NCBI RefSeq assembly: GCF_030693625.1
Contig: NZ_JAUYAF010000014.1
Span: forward strand, 1-54,146
Origin: Phenylobacterium sp.
GTDB taxonomy: Bacteria; Pseudomonadota; Alphaproteobacteria; Caulobacterales; Caulobacteraceae
DNA length: 54,146 bases
Reading direction: 5' to 3'
Shown here piece after piece: positions 32,744 through 41,418 of this stretch. Every line of letters begins with the position of its first letter. The first letter of the stretch is position 1. Under the pieces are notes generated by a model. That model ran no database searches, was not told where the DNA came from, and saw only the letters and a program-made list of their open reading frames with translations. Position numbers and translations under genes: made by a program.

Positions 32744-33241
32744 ATGAGCACCGACCTGAGCAGCCGCGCCGACGTCGAACGCCGGCTGTGGGATGAGATC
32801 GAGACGCACAACACCGGCATGCTGGGGGTCACCGGGTCCGCCGCGCATCACACCCAGCCTATGACCGCCTTCGTGGAGCCCAAGACCAACCAGATCTGGT
32901 TCTTTACCCGCACCGACACCGACCTGGCCCGCGAGATCGGCGAGGGCGCCAGCGCGATGTTCGTGCACCAGCAGAGGGACATCCAGGCCTGTATCGGCGG
33001 CAAGCTGACCGTGCAACGCGACCCCGTCCGCATCGACAAGTACTGGAACGCCGTGGTGGCCGCCTGGTATCCGGAGGGCAAGGCCGACCCCAAGCTGACC
33101 ATGCTGCGCCTGGACTGCGACGACGCCCAGGTCTGGATCAGCCAGGGCGGCCCGATCCGGTTCGTCTGGGAGATCGCCAAGGCCAACGCCACCCACACGA
33201 CGCCCGATGTCGGCGGCAGCACCAGCCTGGACTTCCATTAA
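32744..33241 (+). CDS. Pyridoxamine 5'-phosphate oxidase-like flavin protein
   Basis: This 165-residue split-barrel protein is similar to the 'general stress protein 26' group. Strand motifs are TGMLGVTG, QPMTAFVEP, QIWFFTRTDTDLAREI and SAMFVHQQRD. The C-terminal part has KYWNAVVAAWYPEGKADPK, in which the WYPEGKxDP motif is typical of this subgroup. Such proteins bind FMN or FAD and are often stress induced; the true PNPOx substrate residues are not evident. It has AGGAG before the ATG and follows the kinase by 69 bases in the same direction. Confidence 0.85.
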   Translation: MSTDLSSRADVERRLWDEIETHNTGMLGVTGSAAHHTQPMTAFVEPKTNQIWFFTRTDTDLAREIGEGASAMFVHQQRDIQACIGGKLTVQRDPVRIDKYWNAVVAAWYPEGKADPKLTMLRLDCDDAQVWISQGGPIRFVWEIAKANATHTTPDVGGSTSLDFH

Positions 33242-33255
33242 GACACGACCGGATC

Positions 33256-33348
33256 GTGGACATCATCGATCGCAACGGCGTCGAGGCCATGACCTGCGAA
33301 TGCTACGGCGTCGTCAAGCGCACCTATGGGCCACTGCTGCCGGGCTAA
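33256..33348 (+). pseudogene. Possible gene remnant or 30-residue ORF
   Basis: A GTG-started frame encodes 30 residues (VDIIDRNGVEAMTCECYG then VVKRTYGPLLPG). It has coding-like composition but no ribosome-binding site and no recognisable family. It may be a remnant of a longer gene. Confidence 0.2.
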
Positions 33349-33392
33349 GATTTCCAGCCGCTGTTCCCGCCCTGCTTTAGGGGCGAGAAAAT

Positions 33393-33983
33393 CTAGAGAC
33401 TGAAGGTCAGCCTGGCGGTGCAGCTGGGCCCGGGCGTGAGCACGAACTCGCCGCGCACCTGGGCCGCGAGGCTGCGGACGAACCAGAGGCCGAACCGCTC
33501 GCGGGCCCGTTCGGGATCGAAGCCCTGCCCGTCGTCGGTGACGGTGAGCTCGTGGCGGCCGTCGGCGGCCTGGGTCAGGCTGATCTCCACCATGCCGGGT
33601 CGATCGCCCAGGTAGCCGTGGGCCAGGGCGTTGCCCACAAGTTCCTGAGCGATGAGGGCCAGGGTCGAGGCCGCGGTATCCGGCGCGAAGACGGGAATCG
33701 CGGAGACGCGCACCTCGGTCTGGCGCCCGGCATGACGGCGGCGCCAGACCGGCGCCATCTCCACCAGATAGGACGTGAAATCGACCCCTTCAGGGGTGCG
33801 GTGGCGCTCAAGGGCGCCCAGGGAGCCGATGGCGTCAGCCATCCACAGCAGCTGGCGGCGGGCTTCGGGATCGCCGGACCGCTGGCTGCGCATGCGGCCA
33901 AGCGCCGACATCAGCTGGAAGGTGTTGGCCATCCGGTGCCGCATCTCGGAGGCGGCGCGGGCATCTGTGTTGTCGTCGCTCAT
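33393..33983 (-). CDS. HWE/HisKA_2-type sensor histidine kinase (short, cytoplasmic)
   Basis: This 196-residue kinase has the dimerisation helix EMRHRMANTFQLMSAL, in which His16 is the predicted phospho-site. A compact ATPase domain follows, with the N-box ELVGNALAHG, G1 box DDGQGFD and a G2-like GLWFVRSLAAQ. There is no sensor, PAS or membrane segment, so input must come from a partner. Such short kinases pair with single receivers; the closest candidate is at 30236. A similar domain organisation is found in general-stress pathway kinases of alphaproteobacteria. The start is the ATG at 33983. Confidence 0.85.
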   Translation of the reverse strand: MSDDNTDARAASEMRHRMANTFQLMSALGRMRSQRSGDPEARRQLLWMADAIGSLGALERHRTPEGVDFTSYLVEMAPVWRRRHAGRQTEVRVSAIPVFAPDTAASTLALIAQELVGNALAHGYLGDRPGMVEISLTQAADGRHELTVTDDGQGFDPERARERFGLWFVRSLAAQVRGEFVLTPGPSCTARLTFSL

Positions 33984-34191
33984 CCAGCCGGCGGCCCCAC
34001 GCGGTGACTATGACCGCAAGTAAAACGCGAACGGCGTCCCCAGTCCGTCGCTCGGACGACAGATTACCCAGGACGACAGCCGCCGGTCCACGAAATCAGC
34101 AGCTTGCGACGAATCGTCAGCCCCTTGCGGGTTCTCGCGTCGGTCCAGCATCGCCTGCTGATTTCCCCCGCCAACCTTGTATCCTGACCCC

Positions 34192-34578
34192 ATGCCTATC
34201 GAACGCAGAACAATGCTGGGCGGGGCGCTCGCCGCCGTGGGCGCAGCCCGCGGCGCCCAGGCCCAGGAGACCTCCGCCATGTACGGACTGATCGGCAAGA
34301 TGACCGCCAAGCCCGGCCAGAGGGACTCCCTGATCGCCATCCTGCTGGAGGGCGTCTCGGGCATGCCTGGCTGCCTGAGCTACATCGTGGGCCAGGACCC
34401 CAAGGACGCCGACGCGATCTGGATCACCGAGGTCTGGGAGACGGCCGCCAGTCACAAGGCCTCGCTATCCCTCCCCTCCGTCCAGGCCGCCATCGCCAAG
34501 GGCCGGCCGCTGATCGCCGGGATGGATGCGGGGACGGAGACGGTTGTGGTGGGCGGGCACGGGCTGGTGAAGAGCTAG
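34192..34578 (+). CDS. Antibiotic biosynthesis monooxygenase (ABM)-domain protein
   Basis: This 128-residue protein has an N-terminal export signal (MPIERRTMLGGALAAVG ending AQAQ) and a mature ferredoxin-like ABM domain: MYGLIGKMTAKPGQRD, GCLSYIVGQDPK, ITEVWETAASHKAS. These dimeric alpha-beta domains include haem-degrading and quinone-modifying enzymes, as well as many of unknown role. The twin Arg at residues 5-6 would fit Tat export, but the signal is short. An in-frame ATG at 34279 would give a cytoplasmic form without signal; I prefer 34192. It converges with rsgA. Confidence 0.75.
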   Translation: MPIERRTMLGGALAAVGAARGAQAQETSAMYGLIGKMTAKPGQRDSLIAILLEGVSGMPGCLSYIVGQDPKDADAIWITEVWETAASHKASLSLPSVQAAIAKGRPLIAGMDAGTETVVVGGHGLVKS

Positions 34579-34584
34579 GGCGGC

Positions 34585-35658
34585 TCACTCCATACCCCCG
34601 CGCTTGTGCTTCATGTGGGCGCGGGCGGCCTTGTGGCGGCCGATCCAGACCTTGCGAACCTCGGCGCGGGCCAGCGGGTCGTCCTTCAGGTCCAGATGTG
34701 CGAGTTCTCGCTGAAGTTTTCCGAAGCTCTTCCAGCGGCCGGGATCGAGGGTTCCATCCTCCAGGGCGGCGCGAACCGCGCAGCCGGGCTCGGTGCGGTG
34801 GGCGCAGTCGCCGAAACGGCAGTCGGCGGCCAGGGCCTCGATGTCGCTGAAGGTCGCCGCCACGCCGGCTTCGTTGTCCCACAGGCCCAGCTCGCGCATG
34901 CCCGGCGTGTCCAGCACCAGCCCGCCCGAGGGCAGCAGGATCAGCTCGCGGTGGGTGGTGGTGTGGCGGCCCCGCGCGCCCTCCTCGATGATGCCTTGGG
35001 TGGCCATCAGGGCCTGGCCGGCCAAGGCATTGACCAGGGTGGACTTGCCGACCCCCGATGAGCCCAGCAGGACAGCGGTCTGGCCGGGTCCCAGCAGGGC
35101 GGCGAGCGCCTCCAGCCCCTGGCCCGTCACCGCCGAGACGGCGTGGACAGGGCAGCCGATGGCGATGGCCTCCACCTGCGCGACCAGGGCCTCCACATCC
35201 TCGCAGGCGTCGGCCTTGGTGAGGACGATCACCGGCTGGGCGCCGCTCTCCCAGGCCACGGCGAGGTAGCGCTCCAGGCGCCGCAGACTGAGGTCGGCGT
35301 TGAGAGAGGCGGTCAGCAGGGCAATATCGACATTGGCCGCCACCGTCTGGGGCGCGACATTGGGGCCAGAGGCCTTGCGCACGAAGACGCTGGCGCGGGG
35401 CAGGACCGCGTGGATGGTGGCCGCGCCCTCGCTGGGGCGGGCGGCGCAGGCCACCCAGTCCCCGGCTACGGGATAGCCGCCCTCACCCGCCTCATGGGCG
35501 AGCCTGCCCGAGAGCTCGGCGGAGAGGTCGCCGTCCTCGGTGGCGAGGCGATAGAGACCGCGCTGCTGCACGGTGACCCGGCCGGGGACGAGGCCGCGGT
35601 CGGCATGGGCTTGAAATTGGGCCTGGAGCCTGTCGCTCCAACCATAGGACTTGAGCAA
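34585..35658 (-). CDS. rsgA: Ribosome small-subunit-dependent GTPase A
   Basis: This 357-residue circularly permuted GTPase assists late 30S subunit maturation. The OB-fold N-terminus is followed by permuted G motifs: G4 TKAD (147-150), then G1 GSSGVGKS (199-206) and G3 DTPGM (~252). The zinc-binding C-terminal part has CRFGDCAHRTEPGC. All landmarks are present. The start is read as TTG at 35658, with GGAT upstream, because there is no nearby ATG; this start is less certain than the identity. A tiny ORF with a strong ribosome-binding site lies just upstream at 35719-35772. Confidence 0.93.
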   Translation of the reverse strand: MLKSYGWSDRLQAQFQAHADRGLVPGRVTVQQRGLYRLATEDGDLSAELSGRLAHEAGEGGYPVAGDWVACAARPSEGAATIHAVLPRASVFVRKASGPNVAPQTVAANVDIALLTASLNADLSLRRLERYLAVAWESGAQPVIVLTKADACEDVEALVAQVEAIAIGCPVHAVSAVTGQGLEALAALLGPGQTAVLLGSSGVGKSTLVNALAGQALMATQGIIEEGARGRHTTTHRELILLPSGGLVLDTPGMRELGLWDNEAGVAATFSDIEALAADCRFGDCAHRTEPGCAVRAALEDGTLDPGRWKSFGKLQRELAHLDLKDDPLARAEVRKVWIGRHKAARAHMKHKRGGME

Positions 35659-35718
35659 TGGGATGATCCGTCGATCGGAAGTGCGTCTGAGCGCCCGGCC
35701 GACGGAGAGTCTAAGGTA

Positions 35719-35772
35719 TCAGGATACCCGGTCGGCGGCGCGGCGAAGGAGGTTCTGGATGAGCACAGTCAT
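35719..35772 (-). CDS. Possible 17-residue peptide upstream of rsgA
   Basis: The peptide MTVLIQNLLRRAADRVS is preceded by AAAGGAGGG eight bases before its ATG, one of the strongest ribosome-binding sites in the window. It ends 60 bases before the rsgA start. Its amphipathic pattern (hydrophobic start, then LLRRAADR) is protein-like. It may be a leader peptide or an independent small protein. Confidence 0.35.
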   Translation of the reverse strand: MTVLIQNLLRRAADRVS

Positions 35773-35850
35773 GGCGAAACCCTCCTTTCGAGGCGTGTTG
35801 ACGACGAGATGAGGCTAAGGGCGCGGAAAGATGCGGTCAAGCCGCGGCTT

Positions 35851-36234
35851 TTACCCCTTCGGTTCGATCAGGTCCCAGCGGTTGCCGTAGAGGTCCTGGA
35901 AGACCGCCACCATTCCGTAGGGCTCGGCGCGGGGCGCTTCGAGGAAGGTGACGCCGGCGGCGGTCATGCGCCCGTGGTCGCGGGCGAAGTCATCGGTGTG
36001 GAGGAAGCCCATGACCCGGCCGCCGGTCTGATGGCCGACGCTGGCGACCTGGGCGGCGCCCGAGGCCTGGGCGAGCAGCAGGCCCGCGCCGCCGCCAGGC
36101 GGCGTCACCACGACCCAGCGCTTGCCGCCGCCCAGGTCGCTGTCCTCGGTGAGGACGAAACCCAGGCCGTGGACGTAGAAGTCGAGGGCGTCGTCATAGT
36201 CGGCGACCACGAGGGTGGTGAGGGCGATGCGCAT
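35851..36234 (-). CDS. VOC/glyoxalase-superfamily protein
   Basis: This 127-residue protein has two beta-alpha-beta-beta-beta modules. The first contains LTTLVVADYDDALDFYV and LGFVLTEDSD; the second GFLHTDDFARDH and a C-terminal AVFQDLYGNRWDLIEP with the conserved metal-ligand Glu. The expected first metal-ligand His near the N-terminus is not obvious. It may be a dioxygenase-, lyase- or resistance-type protein. It stands alone with the start ATG at 36234; the gap to the TonB receptor contains a short GC-rich palindrome near 36270-36305. Confidence 0.8.
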   Translation of the reverse strand: MRIALTTLVVADYDDALDFYVHGLGFVLTEDSDLGGGKRWVVVTPPGGGAGLLLAQASGAAQVASVGHQTGGRVMGFLHTDDFARDHGRMTAAGVTFLEAPRAEPYGMVAVFQDLYGNRWDLIEPKG

Positions 36235-36308
36235 GGCGTGGCCTTAGCCGACCGCTCCACCAAAGTCAGCAGGCGGGCTCCGGGGGACGGAGCCCGCCTG
36301 CCGCCGCC

Positions 36309-39023
36309 CTAGAACCCCTTGGTGATCGAGATCCCGTAGATGCGGGGATCGAGCAGGAAGAGGCTGCGGGTGGAACCGAGATTCTCGTCGGCGATGTCGA
36401 AGCCGACGATGGTGTCCTCGTCCATGGCGTTCTTCACGAACATCTGGAACGTCAGGTCGATGTCAGGATTGGCGACGATCAGACTGGCGTTGAGGTTGTC
36501 CCAGGCCTGGATGCGGTCGAAGGACGCGTTGTTGTAGCGCATGAAGCTCTCGGTCTGGCGGTAGTAGTCGCCCCGCAGGGTGACGTTCCAGCCGTTCTCC
36601 AGCTCCCACCTGTATTGCGCGCCCAGGGACATAGTCCACTTGGGGGCGTTGGGCAGCTCATTGCCCTTCAGGTTCTGCCGCACGCCTTCCCCGGCCCCGT
36701 TGGTGTACAGCGAGACATTGGAGCCGTAGCTGTACATGCCCGCCGCCAGGGCCGCGGCCGTGGCCGGCGTGTTGCCTGCCGCCACCAGGCCCGCGGTGAC
36801 CGAGGTCGGGCCCGAACAGACCCGGTTGGCCAGGGTCGCGGCCCCGCCGGGCGCCGCCAGGATCGCCGCCACCCCGGTGGCTCGCACCACGCAGCCACCG
36901 CTGGTGGAATTGCCGTAGATATAGGTGCTGTCGCCCCGGGTGCGGTTGAAGGTGTCCACCACCACGCCCTGCTCGATCTTGGTGTCGAGGTAGCCGATAT
37001 TGGCGTTGAGTTTCAGGTTCTCGATGGGGCTCCAGACGCTCTCCAGTTCCAGCCCCTTGATCTTGGCGTCGATGTTCTCGTTGTAGACCGACCGGTTCAC
37101 GCTGCGACCGATCTGGTAGCCTTTGTAGTCATAGGAGAAGGCCGTCAGGTTCAGCAGCAGCTGGCCGTCCATCAGGGTGTTCTTCATCCCGACTTCCAGG
37201 GCGTTGACGAACTCGGGCGCATAGCTGGGGTTCAAACCCAGGGCCACGACGCCGGGCGGGTTGAAACCGCCGCCCTTGTAGCCCTTCGAATAGGACCCAT
37301 AGACCAGGGTCTCGTCGGTGAAGGGAAGATCGGGCTTCCAGTCGAGGTTGAAGCGGCCCGTGGTCTCCTTGAACTGCACCCTCTGTTCGGCGGTGAAGAC
37401 CGGGCCACGGCCCGGGGTGAACAGGGTCGAGCCGGAGCCGCGGGTCCATTTCTTGTCGTCGGTGTAGCGCAGGCCGAGCGTCGCCCGCAGGGTGTCGGTG
37501 GCCTGCCAATAGACCTCGCCGAACACGGCCTTGGACTTGAGTTTGTATTCGGTCAGGCTGACGAAATAGTTGTGGCCCGTGAAGTCGGGCTCCCTCAACG
37601 GATCGACATAGCCGCTGGGCACCAGCACCTTCAGAGCCGCCGTCGCCGCATTGGTGGCGACATAGGTGATGCTCATGGCGTCATAGTCGAGATAGATGCC
37701 GCCGATATTGAAGTTCAGCGCCCCGTCGAAGCTGGACTGCAGGCGCAGTTCCTGGGTCACCTGCTCGTTATGGCCGATGCCGCCGGACTCGCTCTGCAGG
37801 CGGTCGGTCGCCCCGAACTGCGGGTCGTTGAGGATGCCGCCCGGGGTATAGGGCGTGACCCCGAAGAGCACCGAGGAATAGCCGCCGGTGGAGTCGCCGC
37901 GGGAATAGTTCTCGTTCTCGTTATAGCTGGTGAGCGAGGTGAAGGTCAGGCCCGGCGTCAGGTCCCACTCGAGGTTGAACTCATAGAGGTCGGTGCGCGG
38001 CCGGTAGATCGGCTGACCCACCACCTCCACTTCCCGCAGGTCGCGGGAGACGCTCTTGCCCAGGAAGGAGTCCTGCGGCTGCAGGCCGATCTGGCGGGCG
38101 ATGATGCCGGAGAAGGTGGAAAGCTGGTTGGTGGTCCCGTAGGCGTTGGGATCGTAGACCGAGGCCGCGAGGCAGCCTTGGGTCAGGCCCGCCTGGGCCG
38201 CGCCGGTGGCCACGCCAAGCACGGAGGTCGGACCGGGATCCTTGACGCAGAGCTGCTTGCGCGCGCCGCGGCTGTCGTCCTCGGCGAAGGTCTCCCAGAG
38301 CAGGAAGGTGCGCAGGTTGTCAGTGGGGTTGAAGGCCAGGGTGACCCGCCCGGCCCAGATGTCGCGGCTGTCGATGTCCTGGCCGTTCAGCCTGTTGGTG
38401 GTGTAGCCATCGCGCTGCAGGGCGAAGCCGGCGGCCCGCAGAGCGAACTTGTCGCCCAGCGGGAGGTTGATGTAGCCCTGATACTTCAGCGAGTTGTAGT
38501 TCCCGAACTCCGCCGTCAAGGCGCCGCTGCGCTGGTCGTTCGGCTTGTTGGAGATGATGTTCACCACCCCGCCGGTGGCGTTGCGGCCATAGAGGGTGCC
38601 CTGCGGCCCCCGCAGGACCTCCACCCGCTCCACATCATAGAACTCCGCATCAGCGATGCGGTTGGCGGTGAGCGGCACGTTGTTCTCGTGGATCCCCACT
38701 CCGTCGTCGCCGGACAGGGAGACCAACTGGGCGCCGACCCCGCGGATCTGGAAGTTGGTGCGCAGGGCGCGGCGGGTGAAGGTCAGGTTGGGCACGGACT
38801 GGACCAGGTTGCCGGCGCCGTCGATGCCCTGGGCCTTGAGGGCCTGCTCGCTGAAGGCCGAGACGGCGATCGGCACGTCCTGAACCGACTCTTCCCGCTT
38901 CTGGGCGGTGACGATCAGTTCGTCGATCAGACTGCCCTTGGAGGCCTCCTGGGCCAGGGCGAGCTGCGGCAGGCCCAGAACCAGGGCGAGCGCGGTCGCC
39001 GACAGCATCAATCGCTGAGTCAT
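36309..39023 (-). CDS. TonB-dependent outer-membrane receptor
   Basis: This 904-residue protein has a signal peptide (MTQRLMLSATALALVLG ending ALA). A TonB box-like segment (DELIVTAQKREES) comes next, then a plug domain (~40-160, with VPIAVSAFSEQALK and RNATGGVVNIIS). A long beta-barrel ends in the family's final aromatic residue (ISITKGF). The ligand is not predictable. In this phylum such receptors often import aromatic or aliphatic substrates. Its AT-rich promoter region contains GAAC-containing palindromes. The adjacent TetR-P450 pair suggests a receptor for an oxidised or hydrophobic carbon source, which is inference. Confidence 0.9.
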   Translation of the reverse strand: MTQRLMLSATALALVLGLPQLALAQEASKGSLIDELIVTAQKREESVQDVPIAVSAFSEQALKAQGIDGAGNLVQSVPNLTFTRRALRTNFQIRGVGAQLVSLSGDDGVGIHENNVPLTANRIADAEFYDVERVEVLRGPQGTLYGRNATGGVVNIISNKPNDQRSGALTAEFGNYNSLKYQGYINLPLGDKFALRAAGFALQRDGYTTNRLNGQDIDSRDIWAGRVTLAFNPTDNLRTFLLWETFAEDDSRGARKQLCVKDPGPTSVLGVATGAAQAGLTQGCLAASVYDPNAYGTTNQLSTFSGIIARQIGLQPQDSFLGKSVSRDLREVEVVGQPIYRPRTDLYEFNLEWDLTPGLTFTSLTSYNENENYSRGDSTGGYSSVLFGVTPYTPGGILNDPQFGATDRLQSESGGIGHNEQVTQELRLQSSFDGALNFNIGGIYLDYDAMSITYVATNAATAALKVLVPSGYVDPLREPDFTGHNYFVSLTEYKLKSKAVFGEVYWQATDTLRATLGLRYTDDKKWTRGSGSTLFTPGRGPVFTAEQRVQFKETTGRFNLDWKPDLPFTDETLVYGSYSKGYKGGGFNPPGVVALGLNPSYAPEFVNALEVGMKNTLMDGQLLLNLTAFSYDYKGYQIGRSVNRSVYNENIDAKIKGLELESVWSPIENLKLNANIGYLDTKIEQGVVVDTFNRTRGDSTYIYGNSTSGGCVVRATGVAAILAAPGGAATLANRVCSGPTSVTAGLVAAGNTPATAAALAAGMYSYGSNVSLYTNGAGEGVRQNLKGNELPNAPKWTMSLGAQYRWELENGWNVTLRGDYYRQTESFMRYNNASFDRIQAWDNLNASLIVANPDIDLTFQMFVKNAMDEDTIVGFDIADENLGSTRSLFLLDPRIYGISITKGF

Positions 39024-39186
39024 GTCTTCCTCCCAAGAACGTCCGATAGTCGGACGCCATCCCTGCGGGCCTCATCGAGGGGCCTCTTATGCTTGACGCT
39101 AGGTCCGCAAAGTCGAGGTCGTCAACTCATCACGTAACATCGTGATTTAGAGAAAATATCCTTTATTAATACATAGTTATCCCATT

Positions 39187-39252
39187 CGTTCAGTGAACGG
39201 ATGAATTATTCCGAACCCGCTTCATAAGTCGAAATTTGGTGAACGTTGTTCG
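39187..39252. promoter_or_regulatory. Cluster of GAAC palindromes before the TonB receptor
   Basis: CGTTCA-G-TGAACG (39187-39199) and TGAAC-GTT-GTTCG (39240-39252) bracket a third GAACCCGCTTC-like unit at 39213-39223. The second matches the architecture GAAC-N3-GTTC also found at 41234-41246 before the P450. The region is much more AT-rich than its neighbours. Confidence 0.45.
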
Positions 39253-39272
39253 GATCGCCGACGTGGGGGACG

Positions 39273-39890
39273 TCAGTCGGCGAAGCGCGGGGAGAGCAGG
39301 AAGGCGAAGCCCGAAATCACCTTGGCCACAAGACGCCCGGCCGCGCCCGGATCGTCCTCGCCCTGCATCAGAACCGCCGAGGCGATGCCGCGCCCCAACA
39401 CCCAGATGGTCAGGGAAACCTCCTCCACGCGCTCGGCCGGCACACGATCGTCCCCCTCGAACGAGGTCTGGAAGGTGGCGAAGGCCGCCCGCTCGGCGGC
39501 GCGGACGGCGTCGTTGGCGGCGAGCGCCTGCTCGGTCTGCATCAGGGCGTAGAGCTGCGGATTGCGGTGGATGAAGGTGAGGAAGGCCCGCGACGCCGCG
39601 TCGATGCGGTGGGGGAACTTCCCGCTGGCCATGGCCTGGTCGATGGCCCGGGTGAGCTCCTCCCAGCCCTCGATGGCGAGCGCCGCCAGCAGGGCGTGCT
39701 TGTCGGCGAAGTGGTGGTAGAGGCTGGCCACCCCGTTTCCCACGCGGGCGGCGATGGTCCGCAGGTGCAGCCCCTCGGCGCCGCTCTCCTCCAGCAGCGC
39801 GCGGGCCGCGTCCAGGACACGGCGGCGCAGGGATCCCGGCCCGGCGTTCAGCTTCAACTCTTCACCCACGGCGTCCTCCGCCGCCAGCAT
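39273..39890 (-). CDS. TetR-family transcriptional regulator
   Basis: This 205-residue regulator has a TetR helix-turn-helix at ~35-70 (LHLRTIAARVG and ASLYHHFADKHALL) and an all-helical ligand domain. It starts four bases after the P450 stop at 39894, so it is co-transcribed and perhaps autoregulated through that promoter. It lies between the P450 and the TonB receptor. Candidate operators GAAC-N3-GTTC occur near both. The ligand is likely the P450 substrate or product, but this is inference. The ATG at 39890 adds a charged N-terminus; a later start is possible. Confidence 0.88.
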   Translation of the reverse strand: MLAAEDAVGEELKLNAGPGSLRRRVLDAARALLEESGAEGLHLRTIAARVGNGVASLYHHFADKHALLAALAIEGWEELTRAIDQAMASGKFPHRIDAASRAFLTFIHRNPQLYALMQTEQALAANDAVRAAERAAFATFQTSFEGDDRVPAERVEEVSLTIWVLGRGIASAVLMQGEDDPGAAGRLVAKVISGFAFLLSPRFAD

Positions 39891-39893
39891 GGG

Positions 39894-41177
39894 CTAGAGT
39901 TTGGACGGAAGCACCACCTTCATCTCTTCATAGCCCTTCACGAAGATCGAGAAGGAGCGCTTGGGCTCTTCCAGCAGCTTGATGTCCGGGAAGCGCTTCA
40001 TGATCTCCTCCCAGATGATGGTGAGCTGCAGCTCGGCCAGGCGGTTGCCGACGCAGCGGTGGATGCCGAAGCCGAAGGACATATGCTGGCGCGGCCGCTC
40101 GCGATCGATGATGTAGCTGTCGGGATTGGCGATCACCGTGTCGTCGCGGTTGCCCGAGACGTACCACATGGCGACCTTGTCGCCTTCCTTGATGGTCTTG
40201 CCGCCCAGCTCGAAGTCCTGGGTCGCCGTGCGGGCCATGTGGGCCAGCGGAGTCTGCCAGCGGATGGTCTCCGACACCATGGACGGGATGAGGGCGGGGT
40301 TGGCGCGGAGCTTGGCGTACTGGTCGGGGTTCTGGTTCAGGGCCAGGACCGAGCCGGAAATGGTGTTCCGCGTGGTGTCGTTGCCGCCGATGATCAGCAG
40401 AGCCACGTTGGCGTGGAACTCCTGCTGGGTCATGTTCCGGGTGTCGGCCCCGTGGGCCAGCATGGAGATCAGGTCGCCAGCCGGCTCGGCGTTGACCCGC
40501 TGGTTCCAGAGTTCGGTGAAGTAGCCGAAGCACTCGGCCATCATCGCCCGCATCTCCATCAGGTCGGCTGCGGGGCCGAAGCCCGGCGCGGTGGTCATGA
40601 CGTCCGACCAGCGGGTGAGCTTGCGGCGCTCTTCGAACGGAAAGTCGAAAAGCGTCGCGAGCGTCATGGTGGTGAGCTCTTTGGAGACCAGGTCCACCCA
40701 GTCGAAGTCCTCACCGATCGGCAGGGAGTCGAGGATCAGGCCGGCGCGCTCGCGGATCAGCGGGGCCATGATCGACAGCGCGTGCGGCGAGACCGCCGGG
40801 CTCACCGTCTTGCGCTGCACGTCGTGGCGCGGCGGGTCCATGGCGATGAAGTTGGTGGCGGTGTTGTTGGGGTCGCGGAAGCCCTGGGCGGCCTTGGGCG
40901 TCAGCGTGATGCCCTTGGCCGAGGAGAACACCTGATGGTTGGAGTCCACCGCCAGGATGTCGTTGTACTTGGTGATCGACCAGTAGGCCCCGTAGTTGCT
41001 GTCGGCCGTGTAGTGGACGGGGTCTTCCTTCCGCAGCCGCTCGAACATCGGCCACATGGCGTCGTCGCGGAAGAGCGAGGCCCGCGCCGGGTTCAGGTCC
41101 TCGACGGGGCCTTCGTAGGCAGCCTTGCGCGCCGCTGCGCGCTTGTCGTTCAGGATGTCCACGGCGCCGTCAGCCAT
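39894..41177 (-). CDS. Cytochrome P450, CYP153-like
   Basis: This 427-residue P450 carries the I-helix GGNDTT (264-269), the ExxR pair Glu303-Arg306 and the haem loop FGFGIHRCVGN with Cys375. The strings WYVSGNRD, YIIDRERPRQH and ETIRWQTPLAHM are characteristic of the CYP153 medium-chain alkane/fatty-acid omega-hydroxylases. It is closely related to the P450 at 30779 but differs in the N-terminus and substrate loops. It overlaps operationally with the TetR gene downstream (four-base gap). The start is the ATG at 41177. Ferredoxin and reductase are not nearby, so they must come from elsewhere in the genome. Confidence 0.88.
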   Translation of the reverse strand: MADGAVDILNDKRAAARKAAYEGPVEDLNPARASLFRDDAMWPMFERLRKEDPVHYTADSNYGAYWSITKYNDILAVDSNHQVFSSAKGITLTPKAAQGFRDPNNTATNFIAMDPPRHDVQRKTVSPAVSPHALSIMAPLIRERAGLILDSLPIGEDFDWVDLVSKELTTMTLATLFDFPFEERRKLTRWSDVMTTAPGFGPAADLMEMRAMMAECFGYFTELWNQRVNAEPAGDLISMLAHGADTRNMTQQEFHANVALLIIGGNDTTRNTISGSVLALNQNPDQYAKLRANPALIPSMVSETIRWQTPLAHMARTATQDFELGGKTIKEGDKVAMWYVSGNRDDTVIANPDSYIIDRERPRQHMSFGFGIHRCVGNRLAELQLTIIWEEIMKRFPDIKLLEEPKRSFSIFVKGYEEMKVVLPSKL

Positions 41178-41233
41178 ACTCGTCTCCTACCAGGGGCGTG
41201 TGGTCCACGCGCATTGCCCCCATCGAGACCTTC

Positions 41234-41246
41234 CGAACACAGTTCG
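41234..41246. promoter_or_regulatory. GAAC-N3-GTTC palindrome before the P450-TetR pair
   Basis: CGAAC-ACA-GTTCG is a perfect 5-3-5 palindrome 57 bases before the P450 start. It has the same layout as 39240-39252. The remaining 241-base gap up to 41418 has no gene I can support. Confidence 0.4.
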
Positions 41247-41418
41247 ACAAGCCCTGGGTTGGCTGACAGCGACTTGGCCGCCTTGGCCAGGGACTCCTCA
41301 AAGCCATTCCGCTGAGCGTCGATGAAGGAGACAAGCGCCACCAGGGACCGGGGCGGGTGATGGGGTTCGAAGCCCCGGGCATCCGCTCGGCAAGCCGGAT
41401 GGCCGGAGGCGTCAAAAC

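Noticed and set aside
36615..39137. 840-codon plus-strand open frame
   Set aside because: It is antisense to the TonB receptor. Composition follows the receptor's codon bias and no domain is recognisable; long antisense frames are common at this GC content.
39246..41315. 689-codon plus-strand open frame
   Set aside because: It is opposite the TetR and P450 genes and has no recognisable domain.
41150..41341. 63-codon minus-strand frame before the P450
   Set aside because: It overlaps the P450 start in another frame, lacks a clear ribosome-binding site and shows no homology that I recognise.
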